Assembly: GCF_014692675.1 (NCBI RefSeq)
Contig: NZ_JABFCZ010000012.1
Span: forward strand, 107,247-171,246
DNA length: 64,000 nt
Source: Roseibium aggregatum
GTDB lineage: Bacteria; Pseudomonadota; Alphaproteobacteria; Rhizobiales; Stappiaceae
Reading direction: 5' to 3'
Shown: positions 8,506 through 17,633 of the stretch, in pieces
How the letters are laid out: every line of letters begins with the position of its first letter
How positions within the stretch are numbered: the first letter of the stretch is position 1
Translations under genes and position numbers: made by a program
The notes under the pieces: generated by a model
Seen by the model: the letters and a program-made list of their open reading frames with translations, nothing else
What the model was told of the DNA's origin: nothing
The model's database searches: none

Positions 8506-11500
8506 TTAAATGGACTGGCTGTCCAGCTCCTTGATCAAATCCGCGTCAATCACCCCGGTTTCCTTGAGCCCGAGACTGCGCTGGAACGCCTTCACCGCGC
8601 TGCGGGTTCTCGGTCCCATCTGGCCGTCCGGCGTTCCGGTATCGAAGCCGAGCTGGTTGAGCTGGGTCTGCGCCTTGCGCACCATCGCCGTGTAATCGAC
8701 CCGGTCCGAGCCACCGACCGAAGCGTTGGTCGCCCCGATCCCCGCATCCGCCCATTCCGGATCCGTTGCCACCTTGTTGGCCGACGGGTCAGGCGCCTTC
8801 AGCTTGAAATTCTCCACCGCCAGCCGGGCCTTCGCCAGTCCGGCCTGGTCGAGCGAATTGGCGACGCCGTCGCGTTTCTTGGCGGCATCCTGATCGCCCT
8901 GTTCGGCGGCGATCGCGAACCACTTGTAGCTCTGGGTCAGATCCTTCTCCACCCCCAGACCCCGGGCATAGAGAATGCCCAGATTGAACAGGCTGTCCTT
9001 GATGCCGTAGATGGCGGCGCTCTCGAACCACTTGGCCGCCTTGGCGAAGTCCGGTGCGCCGTCGGCGCCTTCCGCGTAAAGCACGGCAAGATTATGCATG
9101 GCCTTGGCGTTGCCGGCCTCGGCCGCCTTGAGGTACCAGTCCTTGGCCTTCGTCAGATCCTTTTCGACCCCGCGGCCTTTCTCGTAGAGGCTGGCCAGAC
9201 GGTACTGCGCCGGAGCCAGCCCCTGATCGGCGGCCTTCTGATACCATTTCGCGGCTTCAGCCAGATCCGCGGGCACCCCGTCGCCCTCGGTGTATTTCAC
9301 ACCGACCAGGAACTCGGCAGCCGCATTGCCGCTTGCCGCGGCGCTGCGCAGGGCCATGGGCCCGACCGCTTCCGGAGGCAGGCTGGCCACCAGGCTTGCC
9401 GGATGGGTATCGGCCTTGGTCCCGGGTTTGCCCGGTTCGAATTTCGTTTCCGGCTGGACCTTTTCGCCGCCGAAGCTGCTGCTGACGCCTGCTGGCGGCG
9501 CAAAGGCCAGGTCCTCGCCGCTTTCGGCAGGGGCCATGACGTTTTCGGGAGCCGCGGCAGCGGCTTGTGAGTGCGGCTTGGCCGCAGGACCGGGGGTTTC
9601 GGCAGAGGCTGTTGCGGCCCGGACGGGCGCTGGCTTGCGGTCTGCATCGCCGGTCGCCGTCAGGTCCTTGTTTTCAGCACCGGGCTTCGGCGCGCTGACC
9701 TTCCCGGGAGCCGCTGCGTGATCGGCAGCGCCTGGCGGCGCCTTGACAGCCTTGTCCGGCATCCCGGCGACCTTGACCGGCTTGGCACCTGCTGCCTTGA
9801 CGTCCGGGGTTTTGGCATCCGGCACCTTGGCGGCCGTCACCTGCGGCGCAGGTGTCTGGGTCGTCGCGGCAACCTTGGTATCGCCTGCTTCCGGCGCCAT
9901 GGCCATCTTGAACACCTGAAGGGTGCCGATGGCCAGGACGACGGCGGCCGCCGCGAACAGGAGCGCGCGGCGGCGTCCTCCGCCGGACGGTTGCGGTTCT
10001 TCCGGAGCCGGTCGGTCACCCGGCAGCACGTGGCCCGGATCGGCGGACGGCTGAGCGGGTTCGGCAGATGCTGCTTTTTCTTCCGCGACAGAAGCCTCTT
10101 CTTCCCGATCCTGTTTCTTCCTGCCGCGCTTCAGTGCGCCCTTGAGCCAGCCGACACGCGCCTCGCTGCGGGCCTCGTCCCGTTCCGTGGACTGCGCCGC
10201 CATCGGGCTTTCGGCCTTCAGCTGCGCGGCTTCTTCCGAGGCGGCCTGGGCCGCCCGGCGGGCTGCGGCGATGAAATTCGCCTTGCGGTCACGGACCCGT
10301 TCCGACGGACGCTCCTTTGAGGCATCGACGGTCTCACGCGCGCCGGTATTTTCAGCGCCGGCACGCCCGCGTTTCGGAGCCAGGAAGGACCCTGCAGGCC
10401 GGCCGCTCGCGCTGCCTGACCGTTCCAGGCTTTCCAGGCGTTCCGTCAGGGAGCTGAGAACGGCCTGAACCCCGTCGAAGGTATTGCGCGTGCGTTCATC
10501 GGACCCTTCAGCGGCATCCAGCAGCCGTTTCAGATCGCCCTGGAGACCTTCGATTGCCTCGTCATAGTCCGCTGAACGGGCGGCAGGTGCGCCGCTGACG
10601 GCTTCGCGCGCCGCCTTTTGCGCGATATCGACGACATCGCGCCGGGTTTCCTGGAGACCGCTTTCGATGCGCGCGAGAGTTGTCGCCACATCCGACATGT
10701 CGCCGGTGCGGTCCGATGAGGTTTCCAGTTGTTCGGCAAGGGCTGCGACCTTCGCACCGAGCTGTTCCAGCCGGCTCTCGTCCAGGCCCGTGCTGCCCTG
10801 CTGGATCGCTTGCGCCAGATCGTTGATCCTCTGCTCCAGAGCTTCGGTGGAAGCGGGCGCGGCGACGCTTTCGCGCATCGCGCCGATTTCCGCGCGCAAT
10901 TTGTCCAGATCCGCGGTCGTAACAGAGTCCCTGGGCTGTTCAAGCTGCTCGGACAGGACGTTCAGCCGTGCCTGCAATTGCGACAGGAGGCTCGTGTCAA
11001 TACTGCTGCCGCGCGATGCGTCCGCGTCGAGCGCCGGGGCCGGCTTGGCGGCCTTTTTCTCGATCGCCTCGATCTTGCCGGTGATGGTGTCGAGCCGTTC
11101 GGCGATCGCGGAATAGGCGCCGTCATTCGCCGCTGCCGGTCCGGCCTGTTCCATCCGCTCCAGCCGGCCGACGATTTCATCGAGCCGGTTGTCGACCCGG
11201 TCGATGTCGGCACCCGCATCACTGTGAGCGCGGTCGTCGGAGATCATGCCGACGATTTCCTCAAGCCGGCCTTGCAGGCGGCTCAGGGTTTCCGGCGCCG
11301 GCATGCGCTCTTCCATGGCGCTCAGGCGGCTATCCAGTCCCTTCTGCTCGCGCGCCAGTTGCTCCAGGTCATCCAGACGATTGGAGACAAAGCGCATGCG
11401 GTCGTCGATGCCTTCGACCAGACCCTTGATGTCGATCTGCTCGATGAACTGGCGAACCTCCAGCAACTCGTTGCGCAGCGGTTCGATATCCGCATGGTTC

Positions 11501-12633
11501 TTGCGCTGAAGCAGCACTTCCATGCGTTCGGAAATGTCGCCGATCCGATCCTGGAGCACGAGAATATGCTCGCTGCGCGGCAAGGCGGCGAAAGCCTCCT
11601 CGATCTCGTTCAACCGGGAGGCCAGATTGCGCAGGGAGCGCGGATCGACCGCCCCCCGGGACAGCTCGTCGAGGCGCTGCAGGATATGGGCATAGCCGTG
11701 CTCCAGCGTCTGCAGGGAGCCTTCCACGTTTGTCCTGGCCATCATGGCCTTCAGATCGGAAATCTCCTTGCGGATATCCTTGGCCAGCAGATCGTCGTGA
11801 CGGTCGACGCGAAGACGCTCGACCATGTCGGCCAGGCGGCGCAGTTCCGCGTTCTGCCGTCCCACCTTTTCATGAGTGCCGCGGGAATAGCCGCCGAGCG
11901 CATCGCGCAGGGATCCCAGTTCCTCGCGCACCCGGCCGTAGGCCTCCTCCTGCGGCTGGCGCAGGGCCTCGATCCGACGGCCGAGGTCCCTGTAGATATG
12001 GATCGCCGGATCCGGAGACCGTCGTCTGGAGCGGCGACGCGGCTGCCGGCGCGGGCGCTCGTCATAATCGTCCTGTTCGATGTCATCGAAATCATCCGGC
12101 TCATAGGCATAGGATGCCGGCCTGGGATCTTCGTAACGCTCTTCCGGGTCGCGTTCGTAACCGTCTTCATAGTCGTCATCATAGTCGGAACCGCCGGTCA
12201 GGTCCTGAACCTGCCGGTCGAGGCGCTCGAGAGCGCCGAGCACGTCGTCCAGACGGTCATTCGGGCGGTCGGCCAACCGATCATCCCGGCGGGGCGCTTC
12301 CGCCCGACGGCTGCGGCGGGGCTCCGGCCGTTCGCGCCGGACATCCCGGCCGGCCGGCCTATGGCGTCCGCCACGCTCGCGCGTGTCCAGCAGCCGGTCG
12401 AGTTCGTCGGCGACCGCTTCCAGTTCGTCTTCCCCGTTCGAATAATCCATGTGACCCGGCCCGAGCGCGGTTGCGGTTCTGGTCAGCCGCTCGATGCGGT
12501 CGAGTTCCGCACGGCGGGATCGTCTGGGGCCCGAACCTTCGAAATCATCGCGCAGCGGACGTCCGCGCCGATCCTGCATTTCGAAACGTTCATGCCCGCG
12601 GCGTCCTGCATCGCGGTTTTTCCAACCCGGCAT
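8506..12633 (-). CDS. PodJ-like polar organiser: coiled coil, membrane span, SEL1 repeats, peptidoglycan-binding domain
   Basis: 1375 residues from the ATG at 12633 (MPGWKNRDAGRRG). The first ~230 residues are highly charged, rich in Arg and Asp. Residues ~230-760 are a long coiled coil made of repeated 'L..L...' helices. Residues ~765-885 are charged and linker-like. One membrane span lies at ~886-910, followed by an Ala/Pro/Lys-rich linker, SEL1-type repeats at ~1090-1250 (AAKWYQKAADQGLAPAQYRL type), and a C-terminal peptidoglycan-binding domain at ~1310-1374 (QLNQLGFDTGTPDGQMGPRT). This domain order is that of PodJ in Caulobacter and rhizobia, which localises pole-specific factors. Identity as PodJ is inferred from architecture. 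An upstream in-frame start at 12705 is possible but unlikely. Confidence 0.75.
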   Translation of the reverse strand: MPGWKNRDAGRRGHERFEMQDRRGRPLRDDFEGSGPRRSRRAELDRIERLTRTATALGPGHMDYSNGEDELEAVADELDRLLDTRERGGRHRPAGRDVRRERPEPRRSRRAEAPRRDDRLADRPNDRLDDVLGALERLDRQVQDLTGGSDYDDDYEDGYERDPEERYEDPRPASYAYEPDDFDDIEQDDYDERPRRQPRRRSRRRSPDPAIHIYRDLGRRIEALRQPQEEAYGRVREELGSLRDALGGYSRGTHEKVGRQNAELRRLADMVERLRVDRHDDLLAKDIRKEISDLKAMMARTNVEGSLQTLEHGYAHILQRLDELSRGAVDPRSLRNLASRLNEIEEAFAALPRSEHILVLQDRIGDISERMEVLLQRKNHADIEPLRNELLEVRQFIEQIDIKGLVEGIDDRMRFVSNRLDDLEQLAREQKGLDSRLSAMEERMPAPETLSRLQGRLEEIVGMISDDRAHSDAGADIDRVDNRLDEIVGRLERMEQAGPAAANDGAYSAIAERLDTITGKIEAIEKKAAKPAPALDADASRGSSIDTSLLSQLQARLNVLSEQLEQPRDSVTTADLDKLRAEIGAMRESVAAPASTEALEQRINDLAQAIQQGSTGLDESRLEQLGAKVAALAEQLETSSDRTGDMSDVATTLARIESGLQETRRDVVDIAQKAAREAVSGAPAARSADYDEAIEGLQGDLKRLLDAAEGSDERTRNTFDGVQAVLSSLTERLESLERSGSASGRPAGSFLAPKRGRAGAENTGARETVDASKERPSERVRDRKANFIAAARRAAQAASEEAAQLKAESPMAAQSTERDEARSEARVGWLKGALKRGRKKQDREEEASVAEEKAASAEPAQPSADPGHVLPGDRPAPEEPQPSGGGRRRALLFAAAAVVLAIGTLQVFKMAMAPEAGDTKVAATTQTPAPQVTAAKVPDAKTPDVKAAGAKPVKVAGMPDKAVKAPPGAADHAAAPGKVSAPKPGAENKDLTATGDADRKPAPVRAATASAETPGPAAKPHSQAAAAAPENVMAPAESGEDLAFAPPAGVSSSFGGEKVQPETKFEPGKPGTKADTHPASLVASLPPEAVGPMALRSAAASGNAAAEFLVGVKYTEGDGVPADLAEAAKWYQKAADQGLAPAQYRLASLYEKGRGVEKDLTKAKDWYLKAAEAGNAKAMHNLAVLYAEGADGAPDFAKAAKWFESAAIYGIKDSLFNLGILYARGLGVEKDLTQSYKWFAIAAEQGDQDAAKKRDGVANSLDQAGLAKARLAVENFKLKAPDPSANKVATDPEWADAGIGATNASVGGSDRVDYTAMVRKAQTQLNQLGFDTGTPDGQMGPRTRSAVKAFQRSLGLKETGVIDADLIKELDSQSI

Positions 12634-13043
12634 GTCTTGACCCTGAACTGACGGTCTTCTGACCGCTGAAAAAGACGCGCTGCGTTGCGCCGAAACAAGG
12701 TACAAGTGGCATTGCAGCAGTTGGTGAATCTTTGTCCCTTCAGGGTAAACAGGGCGTTAATCGGAATAGCCAAATGCAAAAACTGCGGGTGCAAGCCTCC
12801 GCAAAATGTGCAGAAAGCCTGACCTGACGTCATTTCCAGCGTTAACGTAATTAAACGGTTATCGCCTTGCCCACTGGACGGTGACGTAAACGTAAGCTAC
12901 ACATAACCCCAACGGAAGCGGCTGCCATCCTGCGGTATCGCGATGCGTGAGCGGCTTCCGACACGATCAATCTCAGATACCTCGAGATCATTACGGCCGG
13001 CCCGGCCGCAATAAGCAACAATGTGAACACAGGCGAATACCCG
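12634..13043. other. Intergenic region between podJ-like and merR genes, probable two divergent promoters
   Basis: 410 bases without a convincing gene. It must hold the promoters of the PodJ-like gene (minus) and the MerR gene (plus). A MerR-type box lies at 12882-12896. A short AT-rich stretch, TTAACGTAATTAA, lies at 12842-12854; it is not a CtrA box because the spacing is five, not seven. Confidence 0.5.
12882..12896. promoter_or_regulatory. MerR-type box upstream of the MerR regulator gene
   Basis: TGACGTAAACGTAAG, about 150 bases before the merR start. On the other strand it reads TTACGTTTACG, the same core as the box at 15713-15732 before the acyl-CoA dehydrogenase gene. It suggests autoregulation by the MerR protein. 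Confidence 0.5.
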
Positions 13044-13508
13044 ATGAGCGAAGCCCTCTCCATCCTGAGCGACAATGAACTGGTCGATGTCGTCGCGGCG
13101 CGAGACGAAAGCACCAAGAAAACCCAATTCACGATCGGCGACCTCGCCAAGGAATTCGGCTGCACCTTGCGCACCCTGCGCTTTTACGAAGACAAGGGCC
13201 TGTTGAACCCAAAGCGCGACGGCATGAACCGGATCTACAACCGGCGCGACCGGGCGCGGCTGAAGCTGGTCCTGATGGGCAAGCGGGTGGGCTTTTCGCT
13301 GACCGAAATCCGCGACATGCTCGATCTCTATGACCTGCGCGACGGCCAGGTGACGCAGCTGCGCGTCGCGCTCTCGCGTTTCAACGAGCAGATCGCCATC
13401 CTGGAAGTCCAGCGCAAAGACATCGAACAGGCGATCGAGGAACTGTCGCGCACGGTCGAAATCGTCTCCGGCATGCTGAAGCAGAAAGAAGCCGAAGGCG
13501 AGGAATAA
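13044..13508 (+). CDS. MerR family regulator, probable controller of acyl-CoA catabolism (LiuR-like)
   Basis: 154 residues. The MerR winged helix is at about residues 32-100 (FTIGDLAKEFGCTLRTLRFYEDKGLL), followed by a dimerisation coiled coil to the C-terminus. No metal-binding cysteine cluster is present, which fits the acyl-CoA/branched-chain regulators rather than metal sensors. The ATG at 13044 is preferred over an in-frame GTG at 13023. Similar regulators stand beside beta-oxidation or leucine degradation genes, and matching DNA boxes occur here upstream of this gene and of the dehydrogenase at 15769. A LysR-cupin-DUF4865 module lies between. Confidence 0.82.
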   Translation: MSEALSILSDNELVDVVAARDESTKKTQFTIGDLAKEFGCTLRTLRFYEDKGLLNPKRDGMNRIYNRRDRARLKLVLMGKRVGFSLTEIRDMLDLYDLRDGQVTQLRVALSRFNEQIAILEVQRKDIEQAIEELSRTVEIVSGMLKQKEAEGEE

Positions 13509-13529
13509 GGCCCCGCAGCTTACCCGTTT

Positions 13530-14435
13530 TCACACCGAAACCTGGCAGCTGTCCGGAAGAATGTCTGCCAGGGTCTCGCATAACATCGAAGCCAGGTGCT
13601 CAGCCGTCGGGCTCAAGGTCTTGCCGGCACGATGAAGCGTCAGCCCGAGCGACGGCAGTTCGGGAAGATCATGGGCGGCCGGATCCAGGACCCGCACCCC
13701 GTTCGGCAGGCCGATGGCTGTGCGCACGGAGATCCCGAGCCCCGCTGCGACCGCAGCGCCCAGGCCGGCAAGGCCCGGGCTCACGAACGCCAGGCGCCAT
13801 GACCGGCCCTGCCGGTCCAGCCGATCGCAGGCGACCGACCTGAAAAGGCACGGCGCCTCCAATGCGGCCAGCGCCACCGGACCGCCACCGTCCGGGCGCC
13901 AGTCAGCATCCAGATCAGCCGCTCCCAGCCAGCACAACGGGACCTCGGCAATGCGCCGGGCGAAAGGCAATGTCTCCTCACCCGCCCAGGCAATGGCAAG
14001 GTCAAGATCGCCAGACCTGACCTTTTCGATCAGTTCGCTGTTGCGGGCGATGCGCCCCTCGATACTGACCCGGGGATGGGAACGGGCAAACCGGCCCAAC
14101 ACCTGGGGCAGAAGCGCGTCGCCGAAATCCTCCTGCAACCCCAGGCGCACCCACCCTTCCAGATCCGCATCCTTTACCGCACCGACCGCCTCGTCGTTCA
14201 GATCCAGGATCCGGCGGCCGTAAGACAGAAGCAACTCGCCGCTCGTCGTTGGTGCCAGCCCCCTCCCCGACTTGCGCACGAGGGACACGCCCGCCTGCTC
14301 TTCCAGCTTTTTCAGTTGCGCACTGATTGCCGATGTCGACCGGCCGAGACGGTCAGCGGCACGTGCGAAGGAGCCAAGTTCCATGCCGGTCACAAAGCTG
14401 CGCAGGGCATCCATGTCGAGATTGGTGAAGCGCAT
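13530..14435 (-). CDS. LysR family transcriptional regulator
   Basis: 301 residues. The N-terminal winged helix-turn-helix is plain (MDALRSFVTGMELGSFARAADRLGRSTSAISAQLKKLEEQAG), followed by a substrate-binding domain of the periplasmic binding protein fold. It is divergent from the cupin/DUF4865 pair at 14551, which is its likely target. Its tail converges with the merR gene at a distance of about 20 bases. Confidence 0.9.
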   Translation of the reverse strand: MRFTNLDMDALRSFVTGMELGSFARAADRLGRSTSAISAQLKKLEEQAGVSLVRKSGRGLAPTTSGELLLSYGRRILDLNDEAVGAVKDADLEGWVRLGLQEDFGDALLPQVLGRFARSHPRVSIEGRIARNSELIEKVRSGDLDLAIAWAGEETLPFARRIAEVPLCWLGAADLDADWRPDGGGPVALAALEAPCLFRSVACDRLDRQGRSWRLAFVSPGLAGLGAAVAAGLGISVRTAIGLPNGVRVLDPAAHDLPELPSLGLTLHRAGKTLSPTAEHLASMLCETLADILPDSCQVSV

Positions 14436-14550
14436 TCAATCATCCATTTTTTCAGGACTAATAATCAAATATTTCCTTATTTTCCGGATAATACTGCTGC
14501 TCTAGGGTGCCCGTGTCAATCAATGTCCCCGTTTATCCGGAGAGGAACCC

Positions 14551-14985
14551 ATGAGCGTTGAATTTGGAATGAGCGACGCCTGTCCGCCCGAAATGAAGAT
14601 TTTTCGTCCAGGCGCCGGCGTCAGCGAAGTTCCCGCGGGCATGTCGAACAAACCGTTCTGGTACGAGATGCTTCTCGGCAGCAAAACGGACGGGGAGAAC
14701 ACCGTCATGCGCGGTTTTGCCGGTCCGGGCGTTGTTACCCACTGGCACAGACATCCGCGCGGACAGGTCCTGATCGTGGTCGACGGTGTCGGCCAGGTGC
14801 AGCGGGACGGCGGCGACATCTGCGAAATCCGCGCCGGCGACTGCGTCTGGATCGCTCCGGGCGAACGCCACTGGCACGGCGCCGCACCAACGGCGCCTTT
14901 CAGCTACATCAGCATCCAGGGCGTCAAGGACGGCAGCGCCGTGGACTGGCAGGAACCCGTCGACCTTTCGGAGGCAGCACAATGA
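14551..14985 (+). CDS. Cupin domain protein
   Basis: 144 residues forming a single small cupin barrel. The metal-binding motif is visible as HWHRHPRGQVLIVV (about residues 68-81) with a second motif near residue 110 (PGERHWHGA). The ribosome binding site GGAGAGGAA precedes the ATG. Its stop overlaps the next gene by four bases. It is divergent from a LysR gene. The reaction is unknown; cupins in such pairs can be dioxygenases, isomerases or binding proteins. Confidence 0.85.
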   Translation: MSVEFGMSDACPPEMKIFRPGAGVSEVPAGMSNKPFWYEMLLGSKTDGENTVMRGFAGPGVVTHWHRHPRGQVLIVVDGVGQVQRDGGDICEIRAGDCVWIAPGERHWHGAAPTAPFSYISIQGVKDGSAVDWQEPVDLSEAAQ

Positions 14986-15542
14986 TGGCGATGCAATACC
15001 ACTTCGTGCTGCCGGCAGACTATGACATGGAGATCATTGCCCGGCGCATTCGCGACAAGGGACATCTGCTTGACGGGTTTCCCCACCTGCGTTTCAAGGC
15101 CTATCTCTTCGCCGACCGCAATGACTGCGATATCGGGACCTGCGACAATCTCTATGCACCGTTCTATCTCTGGGATGCGCCGGCGGGCGCCGACCAATTC
15201 CTCACGGGCCCCGGGTTCGACGTGCTGTCGCGGGACTTCGGCCGGCCGAGCGTGGAGACCTGGATCGGCTGGCATGCGGAGCTGGGCGACGATCTCTCCC
15301 GGGCGCGTTTTGCCAGCCGGGAGATCCGGCCGATCCCTGCATACAGCGACCTGCAGGCCCTGCGCGCCCGGACCGTCGAGGAGACGCAGACCGCGCTGAC
15401 GGACAGTCAGGCCGTCGCCTGTCTCACTGCCTTCGATCCAACAAGCTGGAATACCTTGCGATTTTGCCTCTGGCAGTCACCGCCGGAACGCGGATCGGAG
15501 GAGACACGACTCTACAGGGTCGGCTACGTCGCCCTGCCCTAA
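14982..15542 (+). CDS. DUF4865 family protein
   Basis: 186 residues, resembling the DUF4865 family, which is often coded beside LysR regulators. The N-terminus (MAMQYHFVLPADYDMEIIARRI) and the mid-protein FYLWDAP stretch are its recognisable parts. No signal peptide or membrane span. The start at 14982 follows GGAGG by seven bases and overlaps the cupin stop, so the two genes are translationally coupled. Function unknown. Confidence 0.75.
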   Translation: MMAMQYHFVLPADYDMEIIARRIRDKGHLLDGFPHLRFKAYLFADRNDCDIGTCDNLYAPFYLWDAPAGADQFLTGPGFDVLSRDFGRPSVETWIGWHAELGDDLSRARFASREIRPIPAYSDLQALRARTVEETQTALTDSQAVACLTAFDPTSWNTLRFCLWQSPPERGSEETRLYRVGYVALP

Positions 15543-15712
15543 CTAAGGACAGCGCGCCTTCCGATCCTTTCAACAAGCTGAAACCGGGAAGAAATCTCCG
15601 GTTTTTCCATTGCTGATTTCAATCCCGCGCTATTATTCAAAAAAAGAGCACAGGTTGACGTTAGGACATCACTTGTTTCCCAGATGACAAACGCGTATCT
15701 GTCTCGCGAGGT

Positions 15713-15732
15713 TTACGTTTACGCAAACGTAA
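15713..15732. promoter_or_regulatory. Palindromic MerR-type operator upstream of the acyl-CoA dehydrogenase gene
   Basis: TTACGTTT-ACGC-AAACGTAA, two perfect 8-bp arms with a 4-bp centre, 36 bases before the start at 15769. The core TTACGTTTACG is shared with the site before the merR gene. The style fits the LiuR-type boxes described for MerR regulators of acyl-CoA catabolism, from memory. Confidence 0.65.
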
Positions 15733-15768
15733 TGTAGCAATCATGCGGAAACGTTCAGGGAGGATTTC

Positions 15769-17565
15769 ATGCCGAGCTACAATGCCCCCGTCGAAGATAC
15801 GCTCTTCCTGCTCAATGACGTCCTCGGGTTCGAGCGTTACAGCAATCTTCCCGGCTTCGAAGATGCCACGCCGGATCTCGTGGAGGCGATCCTGCGCGAA
15901 GGCGCGAAATTCTGCGAGGAAATCGTCCAGCCGCTGAACCGTACGGGCGACCTGGAAGGCTGCAAACGGGCCGACGACGGCACCGTGACCGCGCCGAACG
16001 GTTTCAAGGACGCCTATTCGGCCTTTTGCGAGGCCGGCTGGGGCAGTCTTTCCGCGTCTGCCGAGTTCGGCGGACAGGGCCTGCCGCACACGCTTGCCGC
16101 GATCATGAACGAGTATCTGTCTTCCGCGAATATGGCCTTTGCCATGTATCCGGGCCTGACGGCCGGCGCGATCGCCGCCCTCACCCTGCACGGGACGGAC
16201 GAGCAGAAGGCGAAATACCTTCCCAACATGATCGCCGGAACCTGGACCGGGACGATGAACCTGACCGAACCGCATTGCGGCACGGATCTCGGCCTGATCC
16301 GGACCAAGGCGGTTCCCCAGGCGGACGGCAGCTACCGGATAACCGGCACGAAGATCTTCATCTCCGCCGGCGACCACGACCTGTCGGAAAACATCATCCA
16401 CCTGGTGCTGGCGCGCATCGAAGGAGCGCCGGAAGGCACCAAGGGCATTTCCCTGTTCGTGGTGCCGAAGAAGCTCATCGGCGAGGACGGAACGCCGGGC
16501 GACGCCAACGGCGTTTCCTGCGGCGCGCTGGAACACAAGATGGGCATTCACGGCAATGCCACCTGCGTCATGAACTACGACGAGGCGAAAGGCTGGCTCG
16601 TCGGCGAGGAAGACAAGGGCCTGCGTGCCATGTTCACCATGATGAACGAAGCGCGCCTCGGCGTGGCGATCCAGGGCCTGGCCCAGTCGGAAGTCGCCTA
16701 CCAGAACGCGGTGACCTATACCAAGGACCGCCTGCAGGGCCGGTCGCTGTCGGGACCCAAGGAACCGGGCAAGGCCGCCGACCCGATCATCGTCCATCCG
16801 GACGTACGCCGCGTGCTGATGGGCATCCGGGCCTTCAACGAGGCCGCCCGCGCACTGGTCTTGTGGACCGCGCTCAACGGCGACATCTCCCATCGGTCGG
16901 AAGACGAAAAGGCGCGGCAGGCCGCCGACGACATGATGGGCCTGATGACGCCGGTGCTGAAGGGCGTTCTGACCGACACAGGCTTTGCCAATACGGTCAA
17001 CGCCCAGCAGATGTTCGGCGGTCACGGTTATATTGCCGAATGGGGCATGGAGCAGTTCGTCCGCGACGCCCGTATCGCCATGATCTACGAGGGCGCGAAC
17101 GGCATCCAGGCACTCGACCTGGTCGGCCGCAAGCTGCCCGCACAAGACGGCCGCGCGGTCATGGGTTTCTTCAACGAGGTCGGATCCTTCCTGCAGGAAA
17201 ACGCCGAGAATGCGGAACTCGCCGCCTTTACCGGCCCGCTGAAGAACGGCCTGGAAGATCTGCAGAAAGCCACCATGTGGTTCATGAACAACGCCATGAC
17301 CAAACCCGACAATGCCGGCGCCGGGTCGACCGACTACATGCATCTCTTCGGCCTGGTCGCGCTTGGCTACATGTGGACCAAGATCGCAAAAACCGTGCAG
17401 GACAAGCTCGCTGCAGGCGCCGGAGACAAAGAAGACTGGCTCAAGGCCAAGCTGACCTTCGGCACGTTCTTCATGGAGCGGCTGATGCCGGAGACCGGGG
17501 CGCATCTGGCCCGGATTTCGACCGGCGCCGACACGATGATGGCGCTGCCCGCGGAGGCCTTCTAG
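15769..17565 (+). CDS. Acyl-CoA dehydrogenase, large type with C-terminal extension (FadE/DmdC-like)
   Basis: 598-residue FAD-dependent acyl-CoA dehydrogenase. The FAD/substrate region is visible as [19 protein letters not shown] near residues 163-181 and [10 protein letters not shown] near 195. The late [20 protein letters not shown] and [18 protein letters not shown] segments (about 418-463) precede a C-terminal extension of roughly 130 residues. It closely recalls 3-methylmercaptopropionyl-CoA dehydrogenase (DmdC) of marine alphaproteobacteria as well as long FadE enzymes, and sequence alone does not decide. GGGAGG precedes the ATG. The gene probably heads the operon running to 21164. Confidence 0.88.
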   Translation: MPSYNAPVEDTLFLLNDVLGFERYSNLPGFEDATPDLVEAILREGAKFCEEIVQPLNRTGDLEGCKRADDGTVTAPNGFKDAYSAFCEAGWGSLSASAEFGGQGLPHTLAAIMNEYLSSANMAFAMYPGLTAGAIAALTLHGTDEQKAKYLPNMIAGTWTGTMNLTEPHCGTDLGLIRTKAVPQADGSYRITGTKIFISAGDHDLSENIIHLVLARIEGAPEGTKGISLFVVPKKLIGEDGTPGDANGVSCGALEHKMGIHGNATCVMNYDEAKGWLVGEEDKGLRAMFTMMNEARLGVAIQGLAQSEVAYQNAVTYTKDRLQGRSLSGPKEPGKAADPIIVHPDVRRVLMGIRAFNEAARALVLWTALNGDISHRSEDEKARQAADDMMGLMTPVLKGVLTDTGFANTVNAQQMFGGHGYIAEWGMEQFVRDARIAMIYEGANGIQALDLVGRKLPAQDGRAVMGFFNEVGSFLQENAENAELAAFTGPLKNGLEDLQKATMWFMNNAMTKPDNAGAGSTDYMHLFGLVALGYMWTKIAKTVQDKLAAGAGDKEDWLKAKLTFGTFFMERLMPETGAHLARISTGADTMMALPAEAF

Positions 17566-17633
17566 TCTGCGTCGCGGGCAGGAGGAACAGGATGCCCGTG
17601 AAATAAAGAACAGAGAATTCGGGAGAAGCAGCC

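Noticed and set aside
10729..12651. 640-codon open frame antisense to the PodJ-like gene
   Set aside because: Antisense shadow of the coiled-coil coding region; no start signal and no recognisable domain.
12842..12854. Possible CtrA box TTAACGTAATTAA upstream of the PodJ-like gene
   Set aside because: The two TTAA elements are five bases apart, not seven, so it does not fit the CtrA consensus.
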